This document shows, in pieces, positions 35,023-42,626 of a stretch of 64,000 nt of DNA (position 1 is its first letter; the number at the start of each line of letters is the position of its first letter). The notes beneath the pieces were generated by a model, which was not told the origin of the DNA, ran no database searches, and saw only the letters and a program-made list of their open reading frames with translations. Source of the stretch: Streptomyces noursei. Lineage in GTDB: Bacteria > Actinomycetota > Actinomycetes > Streptomycetales > Streptomycetaceae. The stretch lies in the NCBI RefSeq assembly GCF_016917755.1, contig NZ_CP070326.1, forward strand, positions 6,944,001 through 7,008,000, read 5' to 3'. A program made the position numbers and the translations under genes.

Positions 35023-36444
35023 GTGCCCACTCGCAGTAAGAACACCCGCATGCTGGCGCTCGCCGCCGCGCTGGCCGCCGTCCTCGGTGCGGCGGGGCCC
35101 GCGCGGGCCGCGGCCCCGCCCGCCAACCCCCACCTCGCCGCGGGCGGGGCGGGGGCCATGCACGGCGACACCGCCTCGTCGGACACCACGCCCCGACCGG
35201 GCCCGGGGACCGGCCGGGTCGCCGCCCACCGCACGGCGCTGCAGTCCGCCTGCCCGACCGTGCTGGCCGGCTCGGACGGCTACCCGGTCGCCGTCTGCAC
35301 CGGCATCTTCGACCGGGCGCCGCACGTCCATCTGCTGGACCCGGCCACCGGCGCCTCGCTGACCGAGCTCAAGCTCGCCAAGTCCGGCGTGCTGGGCGGC
35401 ATATACAGCTATCTGGACGAGCGGGACCGACTGGTCGTCGCCGACGGCTCCGGCGATCTGCTGCGGATCGCCCACGCCCGGACGGCGGGCGGCGGCTGGG
35501 AGGTGAAGGTCGTCGAGCGGACGCCGCTGACCGGCGCGGTCGCCGCGGGGGACAGCGTGGTCGGGCTCTCCCCGGACTGGCGGGGGCGGGTGTGGTTCGC
35601 GACCGCGCACGGCCTCGTCGGCACGGTGGACACCACGACGAAGGCGGTGCGCACGGCGGACCTCGGCGAAGCGGTGGCCAACTCCCTGGCCACCGCGCCC
35701 GAGGGCGCCGCGGTGGCCACCGCCCATGCGCTGTACCTGTTGCGCGCGGGCGCGGACGGGACGCCGCGGGTGGTGTGGCGACGGGCGTACGACCGCGGGC
35801 CGGCCCGCAAGCCGGGGCAGCTCAGCCACGGGACGGGGGCCACCCCGACGTTCTTCGGGCCGCGCACCGGTTCGGAGTACCTCGCGATCACCGACAACGC
35901 CGCGCCCCAGGAGAACCTGATCGTGGTGGCCACCAAGGACAACCGCACGGTGTGCCGGATCCCGGTCCTCGACCCCAACGGGAGCGGCACCGAGAACTCG
36001 CCCGTCGGGGCCGGCAACAGCGTGTACGTGGCGAGCACCTACGGCTATCCGTACCCGGCGGTGCCGGACGGCGCGGGGCCCGCCGAGCCCGCGAGCGCGC
36101 CGTTCGGCGGCGGGCTGACCCGGGTGGACCTCGACCGGGACGGCAGCGGCTGCGCGGTCCGCTGGGACGCCCGGATCCGCTCGGCGGCGGTGCCCAAGCT
36201 GTCCGTCGCGGACGGCATGCTCTACACGGTGGAGCGCACCGGAGTCCTGGACCCGGCCCGGACCGGCATCCTGGACCGCTACGACTTCCTGGCGGTGGAC
36301 GCGGAGACCGGCCGGGTGGCGAACCGCAGCCGCCTGGGGACCGGCTTCCTCTTCGACACGCTCCAGATGGCGGGCAACGCCACGCCCGGAAGGGTGTGGT
36401 GGCAGGGCACCGTCACCGGGGTGGTGCGGATCGCCCCCCAGTAG
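35023..36444 (+). CDS. Secreted beta-propeller-like protein
   Basis: A 473-residue product from GTG 35023, preceded by GGAG. It has a signal peptide (MPTRSKNTRMLALAAALAAVLGAAGPARA, cleavage near residue 30). The mature part has repeating beta-strand units of the PQQ/WD type (HVHLLDPATGASLTELKL, LVGTVDTTTKAVRTADLG, DFLAVDAETGRVANRSRL) and four Cys that could form disulfides. ATG 35050 is an alternative start. No catalytic signature is recognised; extracellular binding or scaffolding is only a guess. It converges on the TerD gene. Confidence 0.75.
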   Translation: MPTRSKNTRMLALAAALAAVLGAAGPARAAAPPANPHLAAGGAGAMHGDTASSDTTPRPGPGTGRVAAHRTALQSACPTVLAGSDGYPVAVCTGIFDRAPHVHLLDPATGASLTELKLAKSGVLGGIYSYLDERDRLVVADGSGDLLRIAHARTAGGGWEVKVVERTPLTGAVAAGDSVVGLSPDWRGRVWFATAHGLVGTVDTTTKAVRTADLGEAVANSLATAPEGAAVATAHALYLLRAGADGTPRVVWRRAYDRGPARKPGQLSHGTGATPTFFGPRTGSEYLAITDNAAPQENLIVVATKDNRTVCRIPVLDPNGSGTENSPVGAGNSVYVASTYGYPYPAVPDGAGPAEPASAPFGGGLTRVDLDRDGSGCAVRWDARIRSAAVPKLSVADGMLYTVERTGVLDPARTGILDRYDFLAVDAETGRVANRSRLGTGFLFDTLQMAGNATPGRVWWQGTVTGVVRIAPQ

Positions 36445-36455
36445 CCGGACGGCGT

Positions 36456-36495
36456 CGGCGCCCGGCCGTCCGTCAGGGGACGCGGCCGGGCGCCG
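36456..36495. terminator. Bidirectional hairpin between the secreted protein and terD genes
   Basis: CGGCGCCCGGCCG (36456-36468) pairs with CGGCCGGGCGCCG (36483-36495), 14-base loop. Confidence 0.8.
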
Positions 36496-36521
36496 AGGGG
36501 GTCATGCCGTGCGACGGGGCA

Positions 36522-37619
36522 TCAGTACTCGTCGCCCTCGTAGTAGTTGTTGACGACCACCTCGGGCTCGTCGTCGGAGAACGCCTCGTTCAGCAGCGCG
36601 CCGCCGACCAGGCCGGCGGCACCGGCGCCGATCAGCGCGCCGGTGCCGAAGCGCCGGCCGCCGCCCTGGTGCTGCTCCGGCTGCTGCGGGTAGCCCTGCT
36701 GGGGGTAGCCCTGCTGCGCCTGCTGCGGGTAGCCCTGCTGGACGGGCTGCGGGTAGCCGGCCTGGGCCGGGGTGTAGAACGGCGGCGTGGTGGTCTGCAC
36801 CCGCTGCGCGCATCCGCCGCAGGTCTGGACCTGGCGCGGCACACCCCACTGCGGGGACCAGGTCACGGGCGTCATTCCGGGGCCGTGGCTGGGGTCGAAG
36901 AAGCAGGTCATGTCGGAACTTCCTGTCGGTTGCGGTGATGTGGCAGGGGTGGAGCCCGCTCCGGACGGCGCCACTCCGGCGGCGGAGGCCACGGCCACGG
37001 AAGTCGCCGTGGGCGTGGGCGCCGCCGCCGGGGCGGCGGCCGGCTCCGGGCGCAGCACCTCGACGCCGTAGTCCTGCGCGATCCCGGCGAGCCCGGAGGC
37101 GTAGCCCTGGCCGATCGCGCGGAACTTCCAGTCCGTGCCGTGGCGGTACAACTCGCCGAAGACCATGGCGGTCTCGGTGGCGGCCTGGCCGGAGAGGTCG
37201 AAACGGGCCAGCTCGGCGCCGCCGGTCTGATCGACCACGCGGATGTAGGCGCTGCTCAGCTGGCCGAAATTCTGCCGGCGCTGCTCGGCCTCGTAGATGG
37301 AGACCGGGAAGACGATCTTTGCGACCTCGGGCGGGACCGCGCCGAGGTCCACCTCGATCTGTTCCTTGTCCTCGCCGGTGGGGCGGCTGCCGGAGTGCCG
37401 CACCGCGCCGTCGGGGCTGGTGAGGTTGTTGAAGAACACGAAGTGCTGGTCGGAGAGGACCTTCCCGGACTCGCCGCACAGCAGCGCGCTGGCGTCCAGG
37501 TCGTGGCCGGTCCCGGTGGTGGTTCCCACCTGCCAGCCCAGCCCCACCCTGACGGCGGTCAGACCCGGGGCCTGCTTGCTGAGCGACACATTGCCGCCCT
37601 TGGTCAGGGCCACGCCCAT
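36522..37619 (-). CDS. TerD-domain protein with Cys motif, PQQGY repeats and glycine zipper
   Basis: 365 residues. TerD domain at about 1-190 (MGVALTKGGNVSLSKQAPG, HDLDASALLC with the calcium-binding Asp pair, DQHFVFFNNLTSPDGAV, WKFRAIGQGYASGLAGIAQDYGV). Then an Ala/Pro/Thr linker, a Cys-containing segment (Cys about 239, 267 and 270, CGGC) that may bind zinc, a low-complexity run of PQQGYPQQ repeats (about 285-315), a glycine zipper (GTGALIGAGAAGLVGGALL) and an acidic tail ending YYEGDEY. TerD domains bind calcium and are linked to tellurite/stress resistance and, in Streptomyces, to development. The tail suggests membrane association or self-assembly (inference). GGAGG precedes the start. 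Confidence 0.9.
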   Translation of the reverse strand: MGVALTKGGNVSLSKQAPGLTAVRVGLGWQVGTTTGTGHDLDASALLCGESGKVLSDQHFVFFNNLTSPDGAVRHSGSRPTGEDKEQIEVDLGAVPPEVAKIVFPVSIYEAEQRRQNFGQLSSAYIRVVDQTGGAELARFDLSGQAATETAMVFGELYRHGTDWKFRAIGQGYASGLAGIAQDYGVEVLRPEPAAAPAAAPTPTATSVAVASAAGVAPSGAGSTPATSPQPTGSSDMTCFFDPSHGPGMTPVTWSPQWGVPRQVQTCGGCAQRVQTTTPPFYTPAQAGYPQPVQQGYPQQAQQGYPQQGYPQQPEQHQGGGRRFGTGALIGAGAAGLVGGALLNEAFSDDEPEVVVNNYYEGDEY

Positions 37620-37663
37620 GAGCTTCCTCCATACGTTCCCGGCATCAGGCGTCCGTCGGCTAC

Positions 37664-37703
37664 AACGCCAAGGAAATCGGCAAGGTTCCCTATCTTGCGC
37701 AAT
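37664..37703 (-). promoter_or_regulatory. Candidate ECF-type promoter and palindrome upstream of first terD gene
   Basis: On the minus strand: ATTGCGCAAG (37703-37694), then GGGAAC (37690-37685), an 18-base spacer and GTT (37666-37664), 44 bases before the start codon. GGGAAT-N18-GTT is the SigR-type consensus. The same layout recurs before the second terD gene. Confidence 0.55.
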
Positions 37704-37797
37704 GCTTGAAGTATGCGACTGAGAAGTCGTCAGGACGGTCCCGCCACCGCGTCCTGACGCCTTTCTGTCGCGGTGCTGTCACCGCGCGACGGTCCGG

Positions 37798-38478
37798 TCA
37801 CCGTGCGACGGCCCGCCCGGCCTGCGCCCAGTTCGCGTGCAGCCGGTCCAGGTAGGACCGGGCCTGGGCGCCCGGCGCGGTGCCGTGGGCGAAGGCGAGC
37901 ATGTTGCCGGCGCCGGCGTTGTAGCCCAGCGCCAGCAGGTCGTCGCGGGAGTGGTCGGCCGGTCGTTGCGCGGGCAGCCGGCGGTCCAGGTCGTGCAGGT
38001 ACCAGGCGGCCGCCTCGACGGCGAGTTTCCGGTCGTCGGGCAGCTCCTCCCACTTCCGGTCGGCGAAGTCCCGGCCGCGTTTGACCTCGTCGAAGGCGGC
38101 CCGGTGCATGTTGGCGATGCCGAACGCGGCATCGGGCTTGTAGCGCTGCCAGGCCCGCTCCAGCGCCGGATCGTGCGGCTTGTACGCCTCGTTGTAGAGG
38201 ATCGCCATCAGCAAGTGGGGGTGGACGCCGGCCGCCGTCGCGTACGTGCGCACCGCGGCGGCGCAGTCGGCCGGGTCGTACGCCCCGTCGGGCCGGGGGG
38301 CCGTGGAGTCGTCGCCGGGCGTCGCGGAGGGGGTGACGTCCGGTGCGGTGGACGTCGTGCCGGACGGCCGGGGCGCGGTGTCGGGAGCGGGGCCGTGGCC
38401 CGTGTGCACCAGTGCCCAGACCGTCACGGCGGCGCCGGGCAGCACCCACCAACGCCACCGCGCCCGGGCTGTCACCAT
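37798..38478 (-). CDS. Transglycosylase-like (SLT-fold) protein
   Basis: 226 residues. A basic N-terminus and a hydrophobic segment (WWVLPGAAVTVWALV, about 10-24) suggest a membrane anchor or signal peptide, then a Pro/Thr-rich linker (about 30-65). The catalytic-type domain has AAGVHPHLLMAILYNEAYK with a Glu placed like the lytic transglycosylase catalytic residue, AAFGIANMHRAAFDEV, and LLALGYNAGAGNM, the usual SLT C-terminal motif. It probably cleaves peptidoglycan glycan strands outside the membrane. It lies between the two terD genes on the same strand, which is an uncommon pairing. Confidence 0.8.
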   Translation of the reverse strand: MVTARARWRWWVLPGAAVTVWALVHTGHGPAPDTAPRPSGTTSTAPDVTPSATPGDDSTAPRPDGAYDPADCAAAVRTYATAAGVHPHLLMAILYNEAYKPHDPALERAWQRYKPDAAFGIANMHRAAFDEVKRGRDFADRKWEELPDDRKLAVEAAAWYLHDLDRRLPAQRPADHSRDDLLALGYNAGAGNMLAFAHGTAPGAQARSYLDRLHANWAQAGRAVAR

Positions 38479-38553
38479 GTCCCGCTCCCTCCGGAAGCCG
38501 CCGCTCCGGCGTCGGACGGACCGTCCCGCCCGGCCCGCCGGCCGACGCGCCGC

Positions 38554-39132
38554 TCAGCCGACGTTGACCCCGAAGTCCTGGGCGATGCCGCGCAGTCCCG
38601 AGGCGTAGCCCTGGCCGATGGCCCGGAACTTCCACTCCGCGCCGTGCCGATAGACCTCGCCGAAGACCATGGCGGTCTCGGTGGAGGCGTCCTCCGTGAG
38701 GTCGTAGCGGGCGATCTCCCGGCCGTCGGCCTGATTGACCACGCGGATGAACGCGTCGCGGACCTGGCCGAAGCTCTGGCCGCGCTGCTCGGCCTCGTAG
38801 ATGGAGACCGGGAAGACGATTTTGGCGACCTGCGCGGGGACGGTGGCCAGGTCGACCTGGATCTGTTCGTCGTCGCCGTGGCTACCGCCGGTGAGGTTGT
38901 CCCCGGAGTGCACCACGGAACCGTCCGGGCTGGTGAGGTTGTTGAAGAACACGAAGTGCTGGTCGGAGACGACCTTGCCGGACTGTGCGCACAGCAGCGC
39001 GGAGGCGTCCAGGTCGTAGTCGGCGCCGGTGGTGGTGCGGACGGCCCAGCCCAGCCCGATGGTCACCGCGCTGAGGCCGGGGGCCTCCTTGCTGAGCGAG
39101 ACGTTGCCGCCCTTGGCCAGGGTCACACCCAT
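38554..39132 (-). CDS. TerD-family calcium-binding stress protein
   Basis: A 192-residue single TerD domain from ATG 39132 with GGAGGG before it: MGVTLAKGGNVSLSKEAPG, YDLDASALLCAQSGKVVSDQHFVFFNNLTSPDGSV, IVFPVSIYEAEQRGQSFGQV, WKFRAIGQGYASGLRGIAQDFGVNVG. It is about 65-70% identical by eye to the TerD domain of the longer protein at 36522-37619, so the two are probably local duplicates. Calcium-binding Asp residues are kept. Its own promoter-like region lies at 39182-39220. Confidence 0.93.
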   Translation of the reverse strand: MGVTLAKGGNVSLSKEAPGLSAVTIGLGWAVRTTTGADYDLDASALLCAQSGKVVSDQHFVFFNNLTSPDGSVVHSGDNLTGGSHGDDEQIQVDLATVPAQVAKIVFPVSIYEAEQRGQSFGQVRDAFIRVVNQADGREIARYDLTEDASTETAMVFGEVYRHGAEWKFRAIGQGYASGLRGIAQDFGVNVG

Positions 39133-39181
39133 GAAAACCCTCCAGCGTTCCTTGGAGCCGGTCTGTGCTGTCGTCCTGGAC

Positions 39182-39220
39182 AACGCGGGGAACCTCATCT
39201 TGGTTCCATGATTGCGCAAT
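39182..39220 (-). promoter_or_regulatory. Candidate ECF-type promoter and palindrome upstream of second terD gene
   Basis: On the minus strand: perfect palindrome ATTGCGCAAT (39220-39211), then TGGAAC (39208-39203), 18 bases and GTT (39184-39182), 49 bases before the start. It matches the arrangement at the first terD gene almost base for base in spacing. Confidence 0.6.
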
Positions 39221-39270
39221 ATCTAAAATGTCTGGGGCGTCGGGGAGCGTGGACGGGGCCGGGGCGGCCC

Positions 39271-39645
39271 TCAGCCGCCCAGGCGGCGGAGCCGGGGCGG
39301 CGCGGCGTGCGCGTCGCGGGCGGCGAGTTGGACGACGAGGGTGCGCATCACGGCGACGGTGTCGGGGTCGTCGACGAAGTAGACGACCCGGCGGCCCTCG
39401 CGGCGGGAGCGCACCAGTCCGGCGAGTTTGAGCTTGGACAGGTGCTGGCTGATCGCGGGCAGGGCGCCGCCGACCCGTTCGGCCAGTCCGCTGACGTCGC
39501 TCTCGCCCTGGGCCAGTGCCCAGACGATGTGCAGCCGTGGGGGAGAGGCCAGCAGCCCGAACATCGCGGCAGCCTCGGCCAGTACCTCGGCGGACGGATC
39601 GGCCATCGCGCCCGTCCCCTGGCCCGCTCCCTCGATGCTCTTCAT
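39271..39645 (-). CDS. ArsR-family transcriptional regulator
   Basis: 124 residues from ATG 39645 (GGGAGAG upstream; ATG 39606 is a shorter alternative). Winged helix with MFGLLASPPRLHIVWALAQGESDVSGLAERVGGALPAISQHLSKLKLAGLVRSRREGRRVVYFV. The usual metal-binding ELCVCDL motif is replaced by GESDVSGLAE, so it is not a classical metal sensor; no Cys is present. The palindrome at 39211-39220 lies just downstream of its stop, upstream of the second terD gene, and could be its operator (inference). Confidence 0.88.
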   Translation of the reverse strand: MKSIEGAGQGTGAMADPSAEVLAEAAAMFGLLASPPRLHIVWALAQGESDVSGLAERVGGALPAISQHLSKLKLAGLVRSRREGRRVVYFVDDPDTVAVMRTLVVQLAARDAHAAPPRLRRLGG

Positions 39646-39790
39646 CACTGCGGCTCTCCCCGTTTCTCGCCCCCGGTCGGCCCAGTCTAGGCGGCGCGCC
39701 CCCGGCCCGTACGGCCGCCGGTGCCGGCGGTGCCCCGGTGACGGGCGGGGAGTTCGCGGGCCACCGGGGTCACCGGTGGCCCGCCGGGCG

Positions 39791-41428
39791 TCAGTTGACG
39801 CAGGGGATGCCGCCCTCCTTGACGGAGTCGCCGGCGAAGGCGTCGGAGGGGACGGGCGAGGGGGAACTGTCCTTCGTGGCGGGGTCGGCGGACTTCTCCG
39901 GGGTCGTCGCCCCGGTGGCGGGCGGGGCCGTGAAGTCCCCACCGAGGACGACCTGGACGTGTCCGGCGGGCACCGAGGCGGAGGAGACCGGCGCGGCCGT
40001 GCTCAGCCGGTCGCTGATCTGCCGGGCGGCCTCCTGTGCGCCGGCGCCGTAGAGGACGGTGGTGTGCTGCCGGGGGGTGGCGTTCTCGGTGCGGCCCGCG
40101 GTGTAGCCGAGCGCGGTCAGCGCCTTGAGCTCGTCTGCCGCGGCGCCCTTCTTCCCGGAGCCGTTGAGGACGTCGACGGTCGCCGGGGCGGCCTTCACGG
40201 ACGCGGACGGCGACGGTGCCCCGTCGCCCGGCCGGTCCGAGGAACCGGGCTTCTCGCCGATCAGGGACTGCACGATGGACCGGATCTTGGGCACGTCCAC
40301 GAGATTGACGGACTCGCGGTTGCGGGTGGCGAAGCCGGCGATGGGCAGGGTGTGGAACACCACGTTCCCGCCGGTCAGGTTGGTGGCCTGCTGGGCGAAG
40401 TCCAGCACGTCGAACTTGCTGTCGATGACCAGGTCCTTCTTCACCACGTCGAACAGCCCCTGCAGCTTGCCCAGGTCGGTGAAGACCCCCTGGCTCTTCA
40501 GCTTGTGGGTGACCGACGAGATGAACGCCTGCTGGCGGTGGGTGCGGTCCAGGTCACCGCCGTCGAGGCCGTGCCGCTGCCGCACGAACGCGAGCGCCTG
40601 CTTGGGGTTGAGCTGCTGGTGCCCCGCGCCGAAGTCGGCACCGGAGTACCGGTCCTTGACCGGGTGCTTCAGGCAGACCTCGATCGGCTGGAGCACCTTG
40701 GCGATGTCGTAGAAGCCCAGCAGGTTGACCTCGGCGAAGTGGTCGATCGGCACCTGGAGGAAGTTCTGCACCGTCGCCAGCGTCGCCTCCCGGCCGGCCT
40801 CCCGGCTCCGGCTCTCCAGGTCGGCGCCCTTGACCCCCTGGGCGGAGAACTTGTCGTGGGCGACCGTATAGGCGTTGGCGTACGCCTCCTTGATCTTGAA
40901 GTGCCCCTGGGAGGTGCCGTCCCCGTTGAAGGTCTGCACATAGTCGTCGCGCGGGACGGAGAACGCGGTGACCTTCCCGCCGTCCGCCGGGATGTGCATC
41001 AGGATCAGGGTGTTGGTGTTGTAGTAGCCGATGTCGCTGGACCCGGCGTGCAGCTGGTCCTTGACGAACTCCCGCGGCAGGTCGTTGCCGTTCATGTCCT
41101 TGCGCGAATCCAGGCCGATCAACAGCAGGTTGACCGAATTGTCCAGATGCTTGGGTGCGTCCTTGCCTCCGATCGCGTTGAGCGCGTCGGAGGTGTTCAG
41201 CCCGCTGCTGACCCAGTTGTACGCAGCCCAGGACACCCCGCTGGCCAGGAGGACCAGCGCCGAGGAGAGGGCGAGCGCGGTCCGTCCGGCGACGACCAGG
41301 GGGGAGCGCCGCCGTCCGCCGCGCCCGTCGGCCGGCCGCCGGCGTGCGGCCCGCCCGCCGGTCCCCCCGGCCTCCCGGCCGTCCGGTCCGTACGGACTCC
41401 GCCCGTAGGGGCTGTGGTCGTCATGCAC
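39791..41428 (-). CDS. LytR-CpsA-Psr family cell-wall glycopolymer ligase
   Basis: 545 residues from GTG 41428, with GGAGG upstream. A cytoplasmic Arg/Gly-rich N-terminus (1-45), one membrane segment (about 47-70), the LCP catalytic domain (about 98-300: VNLLLIGLDSRKD, NTLILMHIPADGGKVTAFSVPRDD, AFVRQRHGLDGGDLDRTHRQQ with the conserved Arg residues) and a LytR C-terminal domain (about 415-500). LCP enzymes attach teichoic-acid-like or other glycopolymers to peptidoglycan outside the membrane. Eight bases overlap the end of the upstream membrane-protein gene, so the two are coupled. Confidence 0.93.
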   Translation of the reverse strand: MHDDHSPYGRSPYGPDGREAGGTGGRAARRRPADGRGGRRRSPLVVAGRTALALSSALVLLASGVSWAAYNWVSSGLNTSDALNAIGGKDAPKHLDNSVNLLLIGLDSRKDMNGNDLPREFVKDQLHAGSSDIGYYNTNTLILMHIPADGGKVTAFSVPRDDYVQTFNGDGTSQGHFKIKEAYANAYTVAHDKFSAQGVKGADLESRSREAGREATLATVQNFLQVPIDHFAEVNLLGFYDIAKVLQPIEVCLKHPVKDRYSGADFGAGHQQLNPKQALAFVRQRHGLDGGDLDRTHRQQAFISSVTHKLKSQGVFTDLGKLQGLFDVVKKDLVIDSKFDVLDFAQQATNLTGGNVVFHTLPIAGFATRNRESVNLVDVPKIRSIVQSLIGEKPGSSDRPGDGAPSPSASVKAAPATVDVLNGSGKKGAAADELKALTALGYTAGRTENATPRQHTTVLYGAGAQEAARQISDRLSTAAPVSSASVPAGHVQVVLGGDFTAPPATGATTPEKSADPATKDSSPSPVPSDAFAGDSVKEGGIPCVN

Positions 41429-41996
41429 CGCTGTTCCTCCTGCTCCGCTTCCGGTCGCCGCGCCGGCCGGCCCGTATGCCCCGGACCGTCAGCACCGCGA
41501 TCAGCACCGCCTCGGCCGCCGCCATGGCCGGGAACCCGTCCACGGCCCAGCGCACCGCTGCCGTCGTCAGTCCCTTGCCCTGGACGGTGGTGGTGCCCGC
41601 CACCTGCTCGCACGCCACGGTGACGACCGCCACCACCAGGGGCGGCGCGGATATCAGCCACCAGGCGCCGGCCCGGGTGCAGGTCCTGCCGGTCAGCGCC
41701 GCGCCGAGCGCCGCGGCCACCGCGAACACCCAGCCCGGCCGCCCGCCGAGCGCCACGTCGACCGCGGCACCCGCGGCCGTCACCGCCAGCGCCACCACGG
41801 CGGCCCGAAGCGCCGGGCGTCCGCGCCCCGCCCGGTCCGCCCGCGCACCGGCCCGCCCGGGAGCCGGCCCGATGCCGGCCGCTCCCGGGTGCCGGTCTCC
41901 GCGGCGACGTGGGCCCGGGACCCGGCGTGAGACCTGTGCCGGGTCCCGGGCCAGGTCGTCGTACCCGTTCGGGGCTTCGGTGCGCTGACCTGTCAT
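41421..41996 (-). CDS. Hypothetical membrane protein upstream of the LCP gene
   Basis: 191 residues from ATG 41996; GAAGG sits six bases before it and touches the alternative ATG 42002, so 41996 is preferred. A polar, Arg/Pro-rich first 65 residues are followed by about four hydrophobic segments (LRAAVVALAVTAAGAAVDVAL, WVFAVAAALGAALTG, LISAPPLVVAVVTVACE, FPAMAAAEAVLIAVLTV). Not assigned to a family. The stop overlaps the LCP start (GTGCATGA), suggesting a shared role in envelope assembly. Confidence 0.72.
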   Translation of the reverse strand: MTGQRTEAPNGYDDLARDPAQVSRRVPGPRRRGDRHPGAAGIGPAPGRAGARADRAGRGRPALRAAVVALAVTAAGAAVDVALGGRPGWVFAVAAALGAALTGRTCTRAGAWWLISAPPLVVAVVTVACEQVAGTTTVQGKGLTTAAVRWAVDGFPAMAAAEAVLIAVLTVRGIRAGRRGDRKRSRRNSGA

Positions 41997-42002
41997 TCGC
42001 AT

Positions 42003-42386
42003 CCTTCGGACGGCCGGACCGGCGAGGCGGTCGCGGGGGCGTGCCGCGCGGCGGCAAGGGGTGGTTCCGGCCGGGAAGACGACGATTGCGCCGAGCCGGT
42101 TTCACATTTGACTGCTCGATTGCGCAATCTAGCAAGTGTGAGAGGGGTGGTCGGACCGGCCGCCCGGGGCACGCCGCGACGAACCGGGACGGGCGCGCCC
42201 GGCCGCGGCGGGGCGGCGGCACCGGCCACGGCACCGGGAGTCCCCGGCCCCCGTCGATCTTCGCTGGCCTTTCGTCCGGCCGCGGCGGTATGAAGGGGGC
42301 TGGGCCCGGATGCCCTCCCGGGCGCTCGCGCGGGGAGGCGGGAAACCGGGGAACGTGCAGGCCGGAGTGGGTACGAGGCGGGAATC
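42003..42386. other. 384-bp intergenic region with third ATTGCGCAAT palindrome
   Basis: Between the divergent membrane-protein gene and DUF3046. It holds the perfect 12-bp palindrome GATTGCGCAATC (42118-42129), which is the motif found upstream of both terD genes, a half copy GATTGCGC (42084-42091), and TTGACT about 10 bases before the palindrome on the plus strand. No gene seen in the rest. Confidence 0.6.
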
Positions 42387-42581
42387 ATGCGGTTGACGGT
42401 GTTCTGGGAGCGGATGGCGGACCACTTTGGTGCGGGCTACGCCGACTCGTTCGCGCGCGATCACGTGATGGCGGAGCTCGGCGGTCGCACCATCCACGAG
42501 GCGCTGGCGGCGGGATGGAGCGCCAAGGAGGTCTGGCGGGTGGTCTGCGCGGTGATGGACGTGCCGCAGAGCAAGCGGTGA
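42387..42581 (+). CDS. DUF3046 protein
   Basis: 64 residues: MRLTVFWERMADHFGAGYADSFARDHVMAELGGRTIHEALAAGWSAKEVWRVVCAVMDVPQSKR. This is the small actinobacterial DUF3046 family usually encoded near recA/recX, as here. Function unknown; the fold is probably helical. The start ATG has only a weak ribosome site (GAGGCGGG). Confidence 0.9.
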   Translation: MRLTVFWERMADHFGAGYADSFARDHVMAELGGRTIHEALAAGWSAKEVWRVVCAVMDVPQSKR

Positions 42582-42626
42582 GCGGGCCGCGGCCGGGTGT
42601 CGGTGCGGTAGGCGACACTTGGCAGC

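Noticed and set aside
34639..35829. A minus-strand open frame overlapping the leader-type ORF and the secreted protein gene
   Set aside because: Its composition is the usual Arg/Gly/Ala-rich shadow, no domain is seen, and the plus-strand frame has a clear signal peptide and GC3 bias.
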